From contig NC_083345.1 in the NCBI RefSeq assembly GCF_019175385.1, positions 117,662,480-117,726,479 on the forward strand: a stretch of 64,000 bases of DNA, given 5' to 3'. The stretch is from Lycium barbarum (lineage: Eukaryota; Streptophyta; Magnoliopsida; Solanales; Solanaceae). The translations under genes and the position numbers were made by a program. The notes below the pieces were generated by a model. It did not search any database. It had not been told where the DNA came from and saw only the letters and a program-made list of their open reading frames with translations. This document shows, one piece after another, positions 45,997 through 58,292 of this stretch (positions are counted from its first letter, which is position 1; every line of letters starts with the position of its first letter).

Positions 45997-48900
45997 TGTA
46001 ACATCCCATAAATCTGAGTTATGTGTGAATACATAAAACTAGTATAAAGATGAGATTTTAGCCATATGAATCCAATCGGGATGAATTCGGGTGATAAACA
46101 GTCGTTTTGAAGTCAAACCAAAAAGTGAAGTTCTTAAGGCCTTCTAAATTCGTCAAAGTCTGAGATAGTCAATACTTATGGCCTGTTTTCGGGTAATTGC
46201 GATCTGACTTTGAGAAAACTCAAAACATGAACGTTGTAGGTCTTTGAAATAGCTTTCCAACCATATATTATGGAGCTCAAACGGAGCTCTGTGCTAGAAG
46301 TTATACGATTTTATTAAACGCTATGCAGTCTGCACGAAGTGCTATGCGAAGTGCCCTTCAGCTACGCGATCGCGCACCAGAGGCAGTGTTACTGCCTTCA
46401 CTGTGTGATCACCTGAACGAAGTGGGCCTCCAGCTGCGTGGCCGCGTATCAAACACAACTTTTTAAAATCCTAACTTCGTTATATTTATTCCCACTTCGT
46501 TTTAAACCAATTATTCTTAGGAAAAGAACCCTAAAGAAGTCTCTCAAGCCCTAAGGGCAAAGCTCTTCTCTCTCAACCTTCAAGATACTTTAAGGTAAGC
46601 CTATTCCATGCATTCCAAGTCAATTCCAACATACGTTCATGATCATTAAGCAAGAATTCATTATTCTTAACCTAGGGTTTTCAAGAAAACCCAATTAAAG
46701 GGGATTCAAGACTAAGGCTTTAGGAGTTCTTCTTCATGTCCAGACCTTTATTTCAAGTTTAGAGCATTACCAGGTATGTAGGGTTACTGTCACGACCCAA
46801 ACCGATGAGTCGTGATGAGTGTCTGAACTTTAGCGACCAAACACCCCTATACTCATATCTGAACCTCACTGAACATCAAGGGCCCACAAGTGACTTAAAC
46901 TGATTTCATACAGCCTCATAAATAGGTGACATCATGAACTCTGTACAACCTGTATATACATAAACATGCTGAAAGAACAATGCAAGCCAGCTACGCTGCT
47001 ACATATGATGTACACAAAAGAATAAAAGCCGACAAGGCTACATCATCTGACTAATACATACAACTGTCTACAGACCTCTACTGGAATAAAAGCTGTAGAA
47101 AGGACGGGACAGGGCCCCGTCATACCCATAACATGTACATCTCAAAAGACTAGCATACCCAAAATAAACTACAGCTCCGGATCAATGGAGCGCACTGACC
47201 ACTGCTGGATAGAATCCTACTAAGCTGGACCACCTATCGGTCTACCTGAACCTGTGGGCATGAATGCAACCCCCCGAGCAACGGGAAGTCAGTACAGATA
47301 ATGTAATGAGTATGAAAGGCATAAGATCAACATGTATACATAAGAATCATAAATGAGATCTGAACTCATAAGTTGAAATGACTATCTACATGTACTTGTA
47401 TGAACTAATATCAGTATGTATCTACATGAATCTGTATAACTAACAATGCCTCTGTGGGCACATAATATGCATGCTCATGCCCATCAATGTAGGTCATACA
47501 TATATATATATATATATATATATAACGCCTGTCAAGCCTCTATGGCATCCCATCATATCATATCGGCCTCTCTGCGGCCATCATCATATACATTGTTGCG
47601 GTACGTGCAGCCCGATCCTTATCCAACTGATCAGGTGGTAATGCGTATATAACGCCTATCCATTTCCCCATACCCCATAAACATCTAATACTTGTGTATA
47701 TAATGCCTTCTGTCACGGGTCAATGTGCATATATATATAATGAATGTAATGCATGAATAAACTGTATACATAAAACTGGACTTATGAACAGAAGGAACAA
47801 TCATGAGCGGGGTACATGAACATCAAAGACTGAAGTACTCCTAATGCTTCTAATAGTAGAGTAATATGGAAGCTCGCTTACTTGTATGTTGGTTCATATC
47901 ATAAGGTCATGCCAAAAGAAAGAAAGGATAGCCTTAACATACCTTGAAGTATATCCAATCGTCCAACTTCTACCTCTCAAACTTGTAAGTCTACAATTAA
48001 GATAACATAGGCCTTGATTGGACTATTTACCTCACTTGCTAACCATCTTTAGATACATATAGAGCTTAACGAATTGTAGACAATATTTTCCTTGTAAAAT
48101 CAACAACCCTTCGACTTCCCATTCGGTCCAACATCAACCACAATAACAATGACAACACTCATATATCAAAATATACCCAAATCCATTCCCAATCATCTCT
48201 TAAAATAGCCCCAAATCACTATCTTACCCTTTATCAACTTACCACTTCTATAAATATCCTCTCTTCACTTAAAACCACTAAAAATCTTGATAATTAACTT
48301 AAATACAAGGGTAGAAATCATATACATACCTTAAGAGGTCTAAGATTCCAAGGATCAACTTCAACTCCAACTCCCTAAGCTACAACTTTGAAGAAACCCT
48401 AGAAACAACCTTCTTCACAAGCTTGGATCTACAGAGCTCGGATCTTGCCAAATCACCACTATAATGATAGAAATTGTTGGGAGTAAATATACTAGGGTTT
48501 TCTTTGACTTGGAAGAGATAAAATTAGAAATAGAGTCGTGGATCACATATTTATACTTGGAATTAAAAAGTCCCAGCGGTACGGTTCGACGAGCGGGTCG
48601 ACGGTCAGTCGACTTGCCCGTCGACCTACGCCTGTAGATTTCAGGGCTGCAAAACCCTATCGAAGCCGCACAACGACGGTTCGTTTACCATTTTGATGGC
48701 CCGTCGACGATGACTGGTGTCTGCAGATTTCTCAGATTCAGCTCAGATCGCGTCGATTCGATTCGTTCAACTTTTAATCCTATAAATTACCCCAAAATGC
48801 CTCCTGGTACCTTTGTACACGGGGTAAGACACTTTATATCTCCAAAACTAGGACACGGGTCTTAATTCCAAAGGCATGCCCGACTATGAAACCATAGGTT

Positions 48901-50219
48901 CTACTACGACGAGAACGAGAGGCGTAACAGTTACTATCTACGTGTGGGAGCATCTTTATTCTTTCCCATGCCACGTTCTTCCATGATTATACGGAAGTTC
49001 TCCAAAAACTAGTGTTTCAGCCATGTTCATGATAACCCTAGGTCCATGTACTATGTTATAGGTCTTGAATTGTTATTAATCCATTATTGTGTTCTTGATA
49101 TTTCATTCTGATTATTGAGAATCTGTCTGTAATCCATGAAAACCCATACTTTGCAATCCATGGGTTCTTACATGCAAGTTTTTAAATAAAATGCTTATTT
49201 CATGAATATCCTGCATGTCTACCAGTTTTCATATAATTATGTTATGATTATTTTCATGCCATGATACAAGATACATTCATGTTAAATACAAGTCATGCTT
49301 TCATGAAATCCATGGGCTTCTTAGCCAACTATATCATGTTCATGTTTTTGGGAGTTGCATAGATTACCGAGAAGGCTTCAAGCAGCCTGAAACTACGTTA
49401 GCCACCATAGGATGAGGATCGCTCCGCCCATGTTTAGGACTATTTCTCATAATAATTGGATCCTTTAATGTTATAATTAAACCTCATTTCCCTAGCAAGG
49501 TGTGAGTGTTCTACTGGTAGGACGCATGTACCAGACCATGTTGTCGATTATATATTTATGTTGTCCCGACTTATAATGTTTTTACCCATGTTATATTTGT
49601 ATTTATGTCCATGTCATATACTCATGTTCATGACCAGGTTTCAGTTTGAGCTCTTAGCATGTTATTTCATGTCCCATATTTATTCCATTCAGTTGCTTTA
49701 TATACCAGTACATTCAATATGCAGACGTTCCTTTTCTATTGCCTGGGGGCCTGCATTTCACGATGTAGGTACAGACTAACAAGACGACGGATCTACTCGA
49801 TAGGATCATCCACATATCAGCTTTTAGTGAGGCCCATCTCCTTCAGAGTTTAGTCATTATTTACTTTTTATGATAGTTATGCATTTAAGGTATGCTGGGG
49901 GCCTTGTCCCAACAGTTATGTTTAGCAGTTCAGACTCATGTTAGAGGTTTCATAGACTAGACAGTTATGTTATGTCAGATATTCAGAGTCATATAGACAT
50001 CTTTAGCTCATTATCTGTGACAATCCATATTCATATTTTTAAACAAGTGTTTTATTTGATATTTTGAAATCTCATGTTTATTAAGGTTGGTCATGTTTAT
50101 GTCGTATTCTGCTCATGTTATGCCTCATGATGATTCAGCAAGTCATGTGATTCGCTCGGTCACATGCAGTAAGGTACCGAGTGCCATGTTACATCCAAGC
50201 TATGGTTCAAGGCGTGACA
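45997..50219 (+). repeat. solo LTR, TSD cgggc, containing another solo LTR
   Basis: TGTAACATCCCATAAATC..AAGGCGTGACA, with cgggc at 45992-45996 and 50220-50224. It is the subfamily of element A's LTR. Without the nested LTR it is about 2.08 kb. It has ttatatttatt near 46480, HP3 CCTGCA / TGTAGG (49750-49769, one G-U) and a terminal hairpin CTCGGT / ACCGAG (50155-50181). Confidence 0.9.
46788..48929 (-). repeat. solo LTR, 2142 bp, TSD gttac, third nesting level
   Basis: Plus strand TGTCACGACCCAAACC..GAGGCGTAACA, with gttac at 46783-46787 and 48930-48934. Minus orientation: TATA-like tataaata near 48549, with a tcgacgg / ccgtcga palindromic block before it (48570-48730). Degenerate hairpins at 47250-47309, (TA)n at 47499-47523. 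Close to the 13807/23700 subfamily. Confidence 0.9.
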
Positions 50220-51547
50220 CGGGCAGTCTCAGAGAGGTTCCTTCTCTCGACCAGCCGACCAAGGTGGTCCATCCGATTCTTTGGCCTCTTTGTATTAGCC
50301 TCCAGCCCCGAGATCTTCTATATTTATGGTAATCCCAGTCTCATCATAAGATATTGCACCCAATCTAGTCAGAGTAGGACTCAGCAAGGTTCTCGGTTCC
50401 AAACCCTAAGGACTTCAGCATCTTCTGCTAACTGGGGTGGTTCTTCAATAAGAGGCAGTACTCAATCAGGCCGTGGTGGTTCGCATTCGTCTAGGTGGAC
50501 CTCAGTCCGGTGGGGGTGATTCCCAGGTCTCCAGGGGAGGAGCGCAGTCTAGCTAGAGTGGTCGTGGTGGTGCGTGTTACTATGTTTTTCCCGGTAGGCC
50601 TGAGGCCGAGGCTTCTGATGCTGTGATCTCAGGTACCACTTCTATTTGTCACCAGGCAGCTTCAATCTTATTTGACCTCGGTTATACTTTCTCTTATGTG
50701 TCTACTTACAATTTTATTGGTTAGGATTTGACTTGTGACCGTCTTGGTGTATCTATTCATGGGTCTACTCCGGTTGGAGATTCTATTATAGTTGATTGAG
50801 TCTATCGGTCTTGCTTAGTTACTTTTATAGGGTATAACAAATGGAGTAGACTTGATGATCTTGTATATGGTAGATTTTGATAATATATTGGGTATGAGTT
50901 GGTTATCCCTGTATCACGCGATCTTGAACTGTCATGCCAAGACAGTCACCTTAGCTATGCCTGGGATTCCTAGACTTGACGGGAGGGTACTCCGAGCCCC
51001 GCTCCGAAGAAGATCATTTCTTATCTCCGCGAGAAGAAATTAGTCGACAAAGGGTGTTTGTCCTACTTGGCCCATGTTCGTGATCCTAGTGTTGACTCTC
51101 CACCCTTTGAGTCCATACCTATTGTTTGCGAGTTCGCGGAGGCATTTGTTACACCCTGTACTTCCAGATGAACGTTCGCTATGTTTAAGTACAAGTATGT
51201 GGAATTATTATCAAGATGAGCCGTCTTTTGGGTTTAAGGAATGGTATAATTATTAGGTTTACTTATGGATAAAGTGATATATGAAGAGTACCGGGAAGTC
51301 TCACGACCAACTAGAGTTGAAGAAATAAGCTATTGAGACCTTAGATTTTATGAAAAATATGAGGGGCAATTTTTTGTCCAACTTTGAGAAAGAATATCTT
51401 TTAGTATATGAGAAGTTTTGAAGTAAAGAAAAAGCCTAAAATGAAGTTCGTCGAGTCTAGTTTCCAACGCAACAAACCGCTCATTGATATGATATCGGAT
51501 TAGAGAATTATAGATGTTACAAGTTAGGCTGACAGAGAAGAAACACG

Positions 51548-51630
51548 TGCTACAGTAACCGACATGCTACAGTAGTCGCGCTGCTACAGTACCTGCTACA
51601 GTGCCGAATGAAATTTGGGACCTTATAAAA
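51548..51630 (+). promoter_or_regulatory. four TGCTACAGTA repeats and TATA box
   Basis: TGCTACAGT(A/G) starts at 51548, 51565, 51582 and 51594, ending about 20 bp before TATAAAA at 51624. The LARD LTRs have two copies in the same place. A repeated word so close to the TATA box suggests a binding site. Confidence 0.6.
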
Positions 51631-52699
51631 GGGGTTTTACCCCTCATTTGTTATCCAAAAACACCTCTCAAAATCTCCCAAACTTTCTAGAGAGTTCTCC
51701 TAACCTTTTCCCCACAAAATTTTAACGCGGATTAAGTATAATCTCCGGATTTAAGTTCGGACAACGTGTAATTGCGATTATACTATCGTATTACGGTAAA
51801 TCTTGGGTGGAATTCAAGGTAAATATTGGAGATATCGCGGTACTAGCAAGAATAAGGTATGAATCTCTCCTTATTGATATGGATATAAGTTTATTTACGG
51901 AAGTAGACTTGTTGAATAATTGTGTAGTGGATTTGCTGGTGGAAAGATTGGACAAACATCGTGTGGGATGTTTTATAGAATATATTGGTATTAATAGTGT
52001 TGTTGTTGATGTTGTTGGTTGTTGGATTATGATTTCGGGCTAAGCATATAAACAGGAGAGATGTTGCCTGAATTTTGGCAGATTCTAAAGGAATTTTATT
52101 TAAATGCTTAAGCCAAATGTATGATGGTGAGCCTAATAATAGTATGAATGGTTTTACATGTAGAGTTACGAGCTTGGAAGGATAACCATTAAGTAACTAA
52201 GAAGACCGAAAGGTATGTTAAGGCTAAACCTTTCTTTCTTAAGGCATGATTCCTTTGTTGTGAACCTATATATGATATCTTCAATAAACTCGTTTCTGAA
52301 AGTACCAAAGCTTATAGTTCCCGATGTTCTTGTGATATCCTTGAGCTTGTTTCATGGCTATTGATGTTGTTCATTTATGTTAATCTCATCTTATGACTTT
52401 GTTCCTTCAAGGTTAGACGTGTTCATGAGGACGGTTCCATAATAATAATCCAATGAGTTTAGGAACAGGTTCTTAAGGAATGTCTTATAGGACATGAATA
52501 GAGTGCTAGCAGAGGATCTCTAATGAGGTATTTAATGTTCGAAGAGAGGTTCATGTTGTATCTTAGGATTTGGTTATAGTCTAGTCAAGTGGGAAGAATT
52601 ACTAATGGCCTGAGCTGTGCTTATAAGTCTTATGTGATTATGTAGACCCTACGGGTTAAGTGATAACCACGGGAAGTGTATAGAATTACTTGTAGAAGT

Positions 52700-52975
52700 T
52701 TGTATTTATCACTAGTCTACGACCAGTTGGGCAGTTATGTATTTACCACCATGATACACTAGTTGGGCAGATGTAAGAATGTATGTATGTATTTACCACT
52801 AGACTGCAGCTAGTCGGGCAGTTACCACCGTGCTACGGCCGGTCGGGTAGTTACCGCTGATCAGTCGGGCAGTTGAGCTCCACCGTCAGGCGATAATCGG
52901 ACGGGCAGTTTTTACCACCGGGCTGCAGCCGATTAGGCAGATACCACTGATCAGTTGGCCAGTTAGTGTAGGATG
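52700..52975 (+). repeat. minisatellite of agtcgggcagttaccac units
   Basis: Seven or eight units with a core like (a)gtcgggcag and spacers taccaccg or taccactg. Some units are self-complementary (gactgcagctagtc). Confidence 0.7.
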
Positions 52976-53271
52976 ATTAGTAAGATAAAGCACAGTACTA
53001 TACATAGATATGGTTAAACATGCGAGAGTATAGAGAGACATGTATTATATATGGATCGGGTTGCACGCCGCAACATATGTTCGGATAATGTTTGATGATA
53101 AGTTAACCAGGGCCATGGTAGGGTATATAGACCTAGTAAAGATTGCAAGAAGATGAAGAGGTATGTATACATATGCTAGATTTCCATCGGTGGTTCAGAA
53201 ATGTCAGGTTGATTCTTATTCTTCTCATCTTTAGTGTATGGCTATTTTGTTGCACTTTTCGCCTTGTATAC

Positions 53272-53330
53272 TCAGTACATTGTTCGTACTGACATCCCTT
53301 TGTTGGGGGCACTGCGTTTCATGCCCGCAG
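53272..53330 (+). other. conserved LTR triple hairpin (51147 LTR)
   Basis: HP1 TCAGTAC attgttc GTACTGA (53272-53292), a weak HP2 (tccc / gggg) and HP3 CTGCG tttcatgcc CGCAG (53312-53330). It lies 504 bp before the LTR end. Confidence 0.65.
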
Positions 53331-53781
53331 GTCTTGAGATACATCTTGACGGATCTTTCAGTAAGGATACCAGCTCAGCAAGCAGAGTCGTGGCACTCCA
53401 CTTGCTTTGGAGCTGCCCTGTGAGTCAGCATGGCTGCATATGCATTTGCATGGGTATGGCGGGGCCCTGTTCCGACCACTTTATGTCATGAACTCCTGTA
53501 GAGGCTCATAGACAGATATGCACAGTTAGATGTCTTATAATCATCTCGACTTATACTATGTTGTATCATTATTATGGATAGTCTTACCGACATATGCACT
53601 CGAGATTAGTTTGAAGACGTAAGTATGTTATCTTTTGGGCTTGTTCCCCTATGGTTTATGGTACCTTAGTCTCATGTTGCCTTTCGAGATACAGAAAACG
53701 TAAGTATAAGTTGGTTCGCTCGATTCCCAACGGGTGCCGGGTGCCAGTCAAGCCTTACCAAGGGTGTGGTGTGACATTATT

Positions 53782-55507
53782 CCTTTTTGATTTGCCGGGA
53801 ATGCCACCCTATCATGACACTGATTTCTGCATCGATTTAGAGCCGAGCACACGCCGTATTTCCATTCCTCTATATAGGATGGCATCTGCCGAGTTGAAAG
53901 AGTTAAAGGAGCAGTTGCAGGACCTTCTGAGTAAGGGATTCATTAGACCAAGCGTCTCCCCTTGGGCCGCTCCCGTATTATTTGTGAAGAAGAAAGATGG
54001 GAAAATAATGATGTGCATAGATTACCGTCAATTGAACAAGGTCACCATTCATAATAAGTATCATATATCTCGCATTGAGGACTTTTTCGACCAACTTTGG
54101 CGTGCTTCCGTGTTTTTGAAGATTAATTTGAGGTCGGGCTATTACCAGCTGAAGATTCGGGCAGAGAATGTTCCGAAAACGACTTCTAGGACGCATTACG
54201 GTCATTATCAGTTCCTTGTTATGTCATTTGGGATTACAAATGCCCCGACAGCTTTCATGGACTTGATGAATGGCATTTTTAAGCCATACTTGGATTCCTT
54301 CATCATATTATTCATCGATGATATCTTGGTATATTCGAAGAGTAGATAGGAGTATGAGCGTCACTTGAGGATTGTCCTTGGGTTGTCGAGAGAGAAAGAG
54401 CTTTATGCCAAGTTTTCAAAATGCCAGTTCTGGCTTGATTCTATGACATTCTTGGGCCACTTGGTGTCAAAGAGCGGGATCATGGTTCATCCCAAGAAGA
54501 TTGAGGCTGCTAGGGATTGGGTGAGGCCCATAACAGTGACAGAGATTCGCAACTTCATGGGTTTGGCTAGTTACTACCGACGGTTCGTGAAAGAGTTTGC
54601 TTCTATTGCCTCTCACTTTACCAGATTGACTCAGAAAGAGGTTCCTTTCTAGTGGTCCGATGCTTGTGAAGAGAGTTTCAAAAGCTCAAGACTTTATTGA
54701 CCACAACCCCTATTTTGGCATAACCCGTGGAAGGTAAGGATTTCTAAGTTTATTGTGATACTTCCCATGTTGGTTTGGGCACCGTTTTGATGAAAGAGGG
54801 CAAGGTCATTGCCTATGCTTCTAAGCATTGAAGATCCATGAGAAGAACTACCCTACTCAGGATTTGGAGTTGGCAGCGGTAGTTTTCGCTTTGAAGATTT
54901 GGAGGCATTATGTCTATGGGGTCCATTGTGAGGTGGATGAAGCTTCTGAAGGATTATGATATCACTATACTTTACCATCCAAGTAAACCTAATATGGTAG
55001 TTGATGCCTTGAGTCGCAAGGCAGTGAATATGGGCAGTTTAGCTCCATTGGTTGCGTTGGAGCGTCCTTTAGCTATAGAGGTTTAGACTTTGGCTAACAG
55101 TCTTGTGTGTCTTGCTATTTTAGATTCGGGTAGAGTTTTAGCTTGTGTTGAGGTGAGGTCATCTCTCTTGGAGAAGATCAGGGCTCAGCAGTTTGATGAT
55201 GCTAAGTTACGTAAGATTCGTGATAAGGTTTTGAGAGGTGAGGCCAAGGAGGCCATGCTTGATGATGAGAGGATTCTAAGGATCAAGGGACACATGTGCG
55301 TTCCTCGTGTGGGTGATTTGATTCGATTGATATGGGAGGAGGCTCATTGCTCTAGGTATTCTATTTATCCAAGAGCGACTAAGATGTATCATGATTTGAG
55401 GTTGCACTACTCGTGGGGTCGGATGAAGAGAGATATTGCAGATTTCATTGCTCAGTGTGGGAATCGCAAGCAAGTCAAGTATGAACACCAGACACCTGGT
55501 GATATGC
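53782..55507 (+). pseudogene. element F RT, RNase H and integrase start (broken)
   Basis: [53 protein letters not shown]. The first catalytic Asp is Asn ([13 protein letters not shown]), while the second motif [11 protein letters not shown] is intact. A stop at 54346, then [13 protein letters not shown] and [14 protein letters not shown], and TAG at 54649, the same codon as the stop in element B. RNase H is frameshifted and lacks about 24 codons with the TDH motif: the reading jumps from YGVHCE to the [14 protein letters not shown] region near 54930. Integrase begins with LRKIRDKVLRGEAKEAM, EEAHCSRYSIYP (a His is Tyr) and CGNRKQVKYEHQ (a Cys is Arg), then stops at the next solo LTR. Confidence 0.85.
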
Positions 55508-57460
55508 TGTCACGACTCATTTCAGGACCATGCGGGCACCTACCTTTCCCACCTCGGTAGGCGAACCCTCTCATCCATTGAAACATCAATTAAGCAACAA
55601 TTCATTTAAAGCATTAGATAAGTATATATACAGTGGAATTCCATAATATATTCAATAAACTCAAGTGTTTAAATAATTACAACAATATGTGATTACAGGA
55701 TCGATACAATTTCCCATGCCCTGGTCTAGACTAGTACAAGAGCGACTAAGTAATTCTGGATCTCCACTACGTTCTAAGACTCAACCTCCATCCCAGAATG
55801 AAGTGGGAGGAGGCCTTCAAAATAGGCACCGCGTATTTCCACATATGCTTCGATCAATCACCTAAAACAATCTACACCCCCAAAAGGGTGTAGCAAGTGT
55901 AATATCAGTACAAACCACGCGTACTGAGTAAGGATCATAGGCCGACAATGGTTAGTAACACATATCAGTAAAAGAATTCACAGACAAGCATGATAAAAAC
56001 TCAACAATTCATACGTCTATCTACCACATAATGTACAATAACACCCTTTAATCATTGACTTCACTCCAATAATCACCAGTCAGACCCACAATTCGCATGT
56101 CATTTAGTCATTCGTATTAGTCTAGCGGTCAATACATCTTAGGACACCCATTTTCCTACAGCTCATAGAGACTGAACATATAACTAAAATTCCGGACAAT
56201 CTATGGCTACTTCAACACGTTCAAACAACAAATCCGATACCCACGCACCCGTCATTGCTTAAGTAAAGCATCATATCACCAAGGTGCCAAGTATTCATAA
56301 ACAACGCCCGAATCCAACATCCTAAGTACAACACCAAAACATCTAAGAATCAATCCATAATGCGATACAATGCAATAGTGTATGAATGCAATGCAATGCC
56401 ATGCAAATGACGAAAATATCGACGTCGCGGTAGCACAATCCAGCGTGACTCGCGAAGTCTAAGTGCCACCCATCCCGAATCTTTACCCACAGACAGACGG
56501 GACCCCGAATCTTTTCCCACGGGGGGTTCTCACCAGCACCACTCTGGAGGACCCGCGGAGTCCATGCACTAACAACGATTTCAAAAATATCTTCGAAATC
56601 GGCCATGCAACAACGATGCCGGAATGGATCATCGGCCACCTCACACTCACTCAAGTAAAAGAGTTTATCAAATATCAGTTTCATACAGTTAACGATTCTG
56701 AAATTGATCTTTAGACTTCACCCTTCTCACAATCACTCAAGTAAAAGAGTTTATCAAATATCAGTTTCATACAATCAACGATGTCGGATCCTCACCAGGT
56801 ATCGGCCATGCATCATGAATGAGTGAGAAGGTATGTAATGCGTGTATCAACATCAACAATCAAGTTCCATATCACGAGTACCAACAATGGGGTACGCCAA
56901 CAATGTATCAAATCACAATACCTACAGTGGGTATGCCAATAATTATCCAAATCAAGATGAATAACAGGGTCTAATATCTACTAACAGCTCATGACTTCAA
57001 GCCCACACAATAGAGCGGTCAACACAGCGAGGTGGATACTCCCTACACATAACAGATCAATCAGTTGATATACATTATTACCACTTCCTTAAATCATCCT
57101 ATTAGCTTAGGACAAGAATCTCACCCTACACTCGAAGTCATTCGTTACAACTTAATTAGAATCAATCACAACCATGGGTACATTTTATTCTCTCGTTTAG
57201 CAACTAGATTCTCCATTAATAACATAACACAAGTAATCACGTATTACAGGAAGTTTTCATCCTTAGACACAAAATAGATTTCGTCCGCTACTCCCAGGTC
57301 ACATAAATCCACCGATAATCAAGAAACACCACATCAACACCTAAGGAATCTATAGGCCACAAGCCCGAACAAACAAATCACACAACAATACCATTCTAGA
57401 ATTCCATCCCAAATCTCTGATTTCCTACACATGCAATCTTCGTTTCTTCTAACACAACTG

Positions 57461-58237
57461 TCACACCCAAACCTCGCTAGGGTGTGATGGGCACCCGACC
57501 CTTACTTAGGGCCGAGCGAACCCGCTGACTCTTACTACACACATAATCGCTTTGGACTCTTAAGTCAAACAAAAATGAAATACATAATAAGGGCTTTCAG
57601 AACATTCTTTTCATCGTGCTCAAGTCGAGTAAAATCTGTCATCACATGAAACTTGTAACATAAAACATAATGACACATAGGCTAGTGGAGCCGCTTACAC
57701 TACTGACATTCTATACCCACGACTCTGTCTACAAAGTCTCTAACATCGACCGAGATACCATAGCATGAATACTCTGACTCGGCAACACTCCAGGAGGAAA
57801 TGGAGCTCGCCAATTCTGCTGGAACATCTTCTATAATGGCTTCTACTCATCCGTATATACTTGTGTGGCATGAAACGCAGCCCCCGAAGAAAGGGGGTCA
57901 GTACGGAACGTGTACTGAGCATGTAAGCCATGAAATACAGTAAAGAGGATCACTACTGAAACAGAGATTTACCAAAAAAACGTATGGCTTTTAAAAACAT
58001 CAATGCACTTGCCTTTTTGAAATGAAAATCATGTATGTCATCATCATATATCATATATACATATAACGTGCCCCGGCCCTCTAGTGAGGGAAGCGGTGAA
58101 TAAAATCATGTATGTGAACACCATATATCATATCATCATATATATATACCGTACCCGGCCCTCTAGTGAGGGACTCGGTGAATAAAGTCATCATATGCCC
58201 TCCTGGCCGCCATCCCCGTATCATCATATCATCATGT

Positions 58238-58292
<55 letters not shown>

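Larger units (their letters stand above)
44789..51146 (+). pseudogene. element F gag and protease (broken, split by solo LTR)
   Basis: The start is the ATG at 44789 (MVRTRATIMRDEVPEPA). Blocks: RILLHLDA, RVGVRTPEQGQ, IELPRFFGTRS, DAYKFIMNMHERL, FLEKYAPHTLSDQRRDEFTY and EYKARFLFLAQYSTQLI. At 45996 solo LTR 45997-50219 (TSD cgggc) interrupts the Gly/Ser-rich linker. After it the zinc knuckle is decayed (FYIYGNPSLIIRYC keeps only the last Cys). Protease remains as FDLGYTFSYVS (active-site Asp kept) and NILGMSWLSLYHA near 50880. Several in-frame stops. At 51146 the next solo LTR follows at EFAEAF. Confidence 0.8.
51147..53776 (+). repeat. solo LTR, 2630 bp, between F protease and RT
   Basis: TGTTACACCCTGTACTTCC..GTGTGACA. 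Flanks are gcatt (51142-51146) and ttatt (53777-53781), an imperfect TSD; the pol frame continues correctly across it. It is related to the LARD LTRs (shared gagtctagtttccaacgc near 51450). Four tgctacagt(a/g) repeats precede TATAAAA (51624-51630). Minisatellite at 52700-52975, triple hairpin at 53272-53330. Confidence 0.85.
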
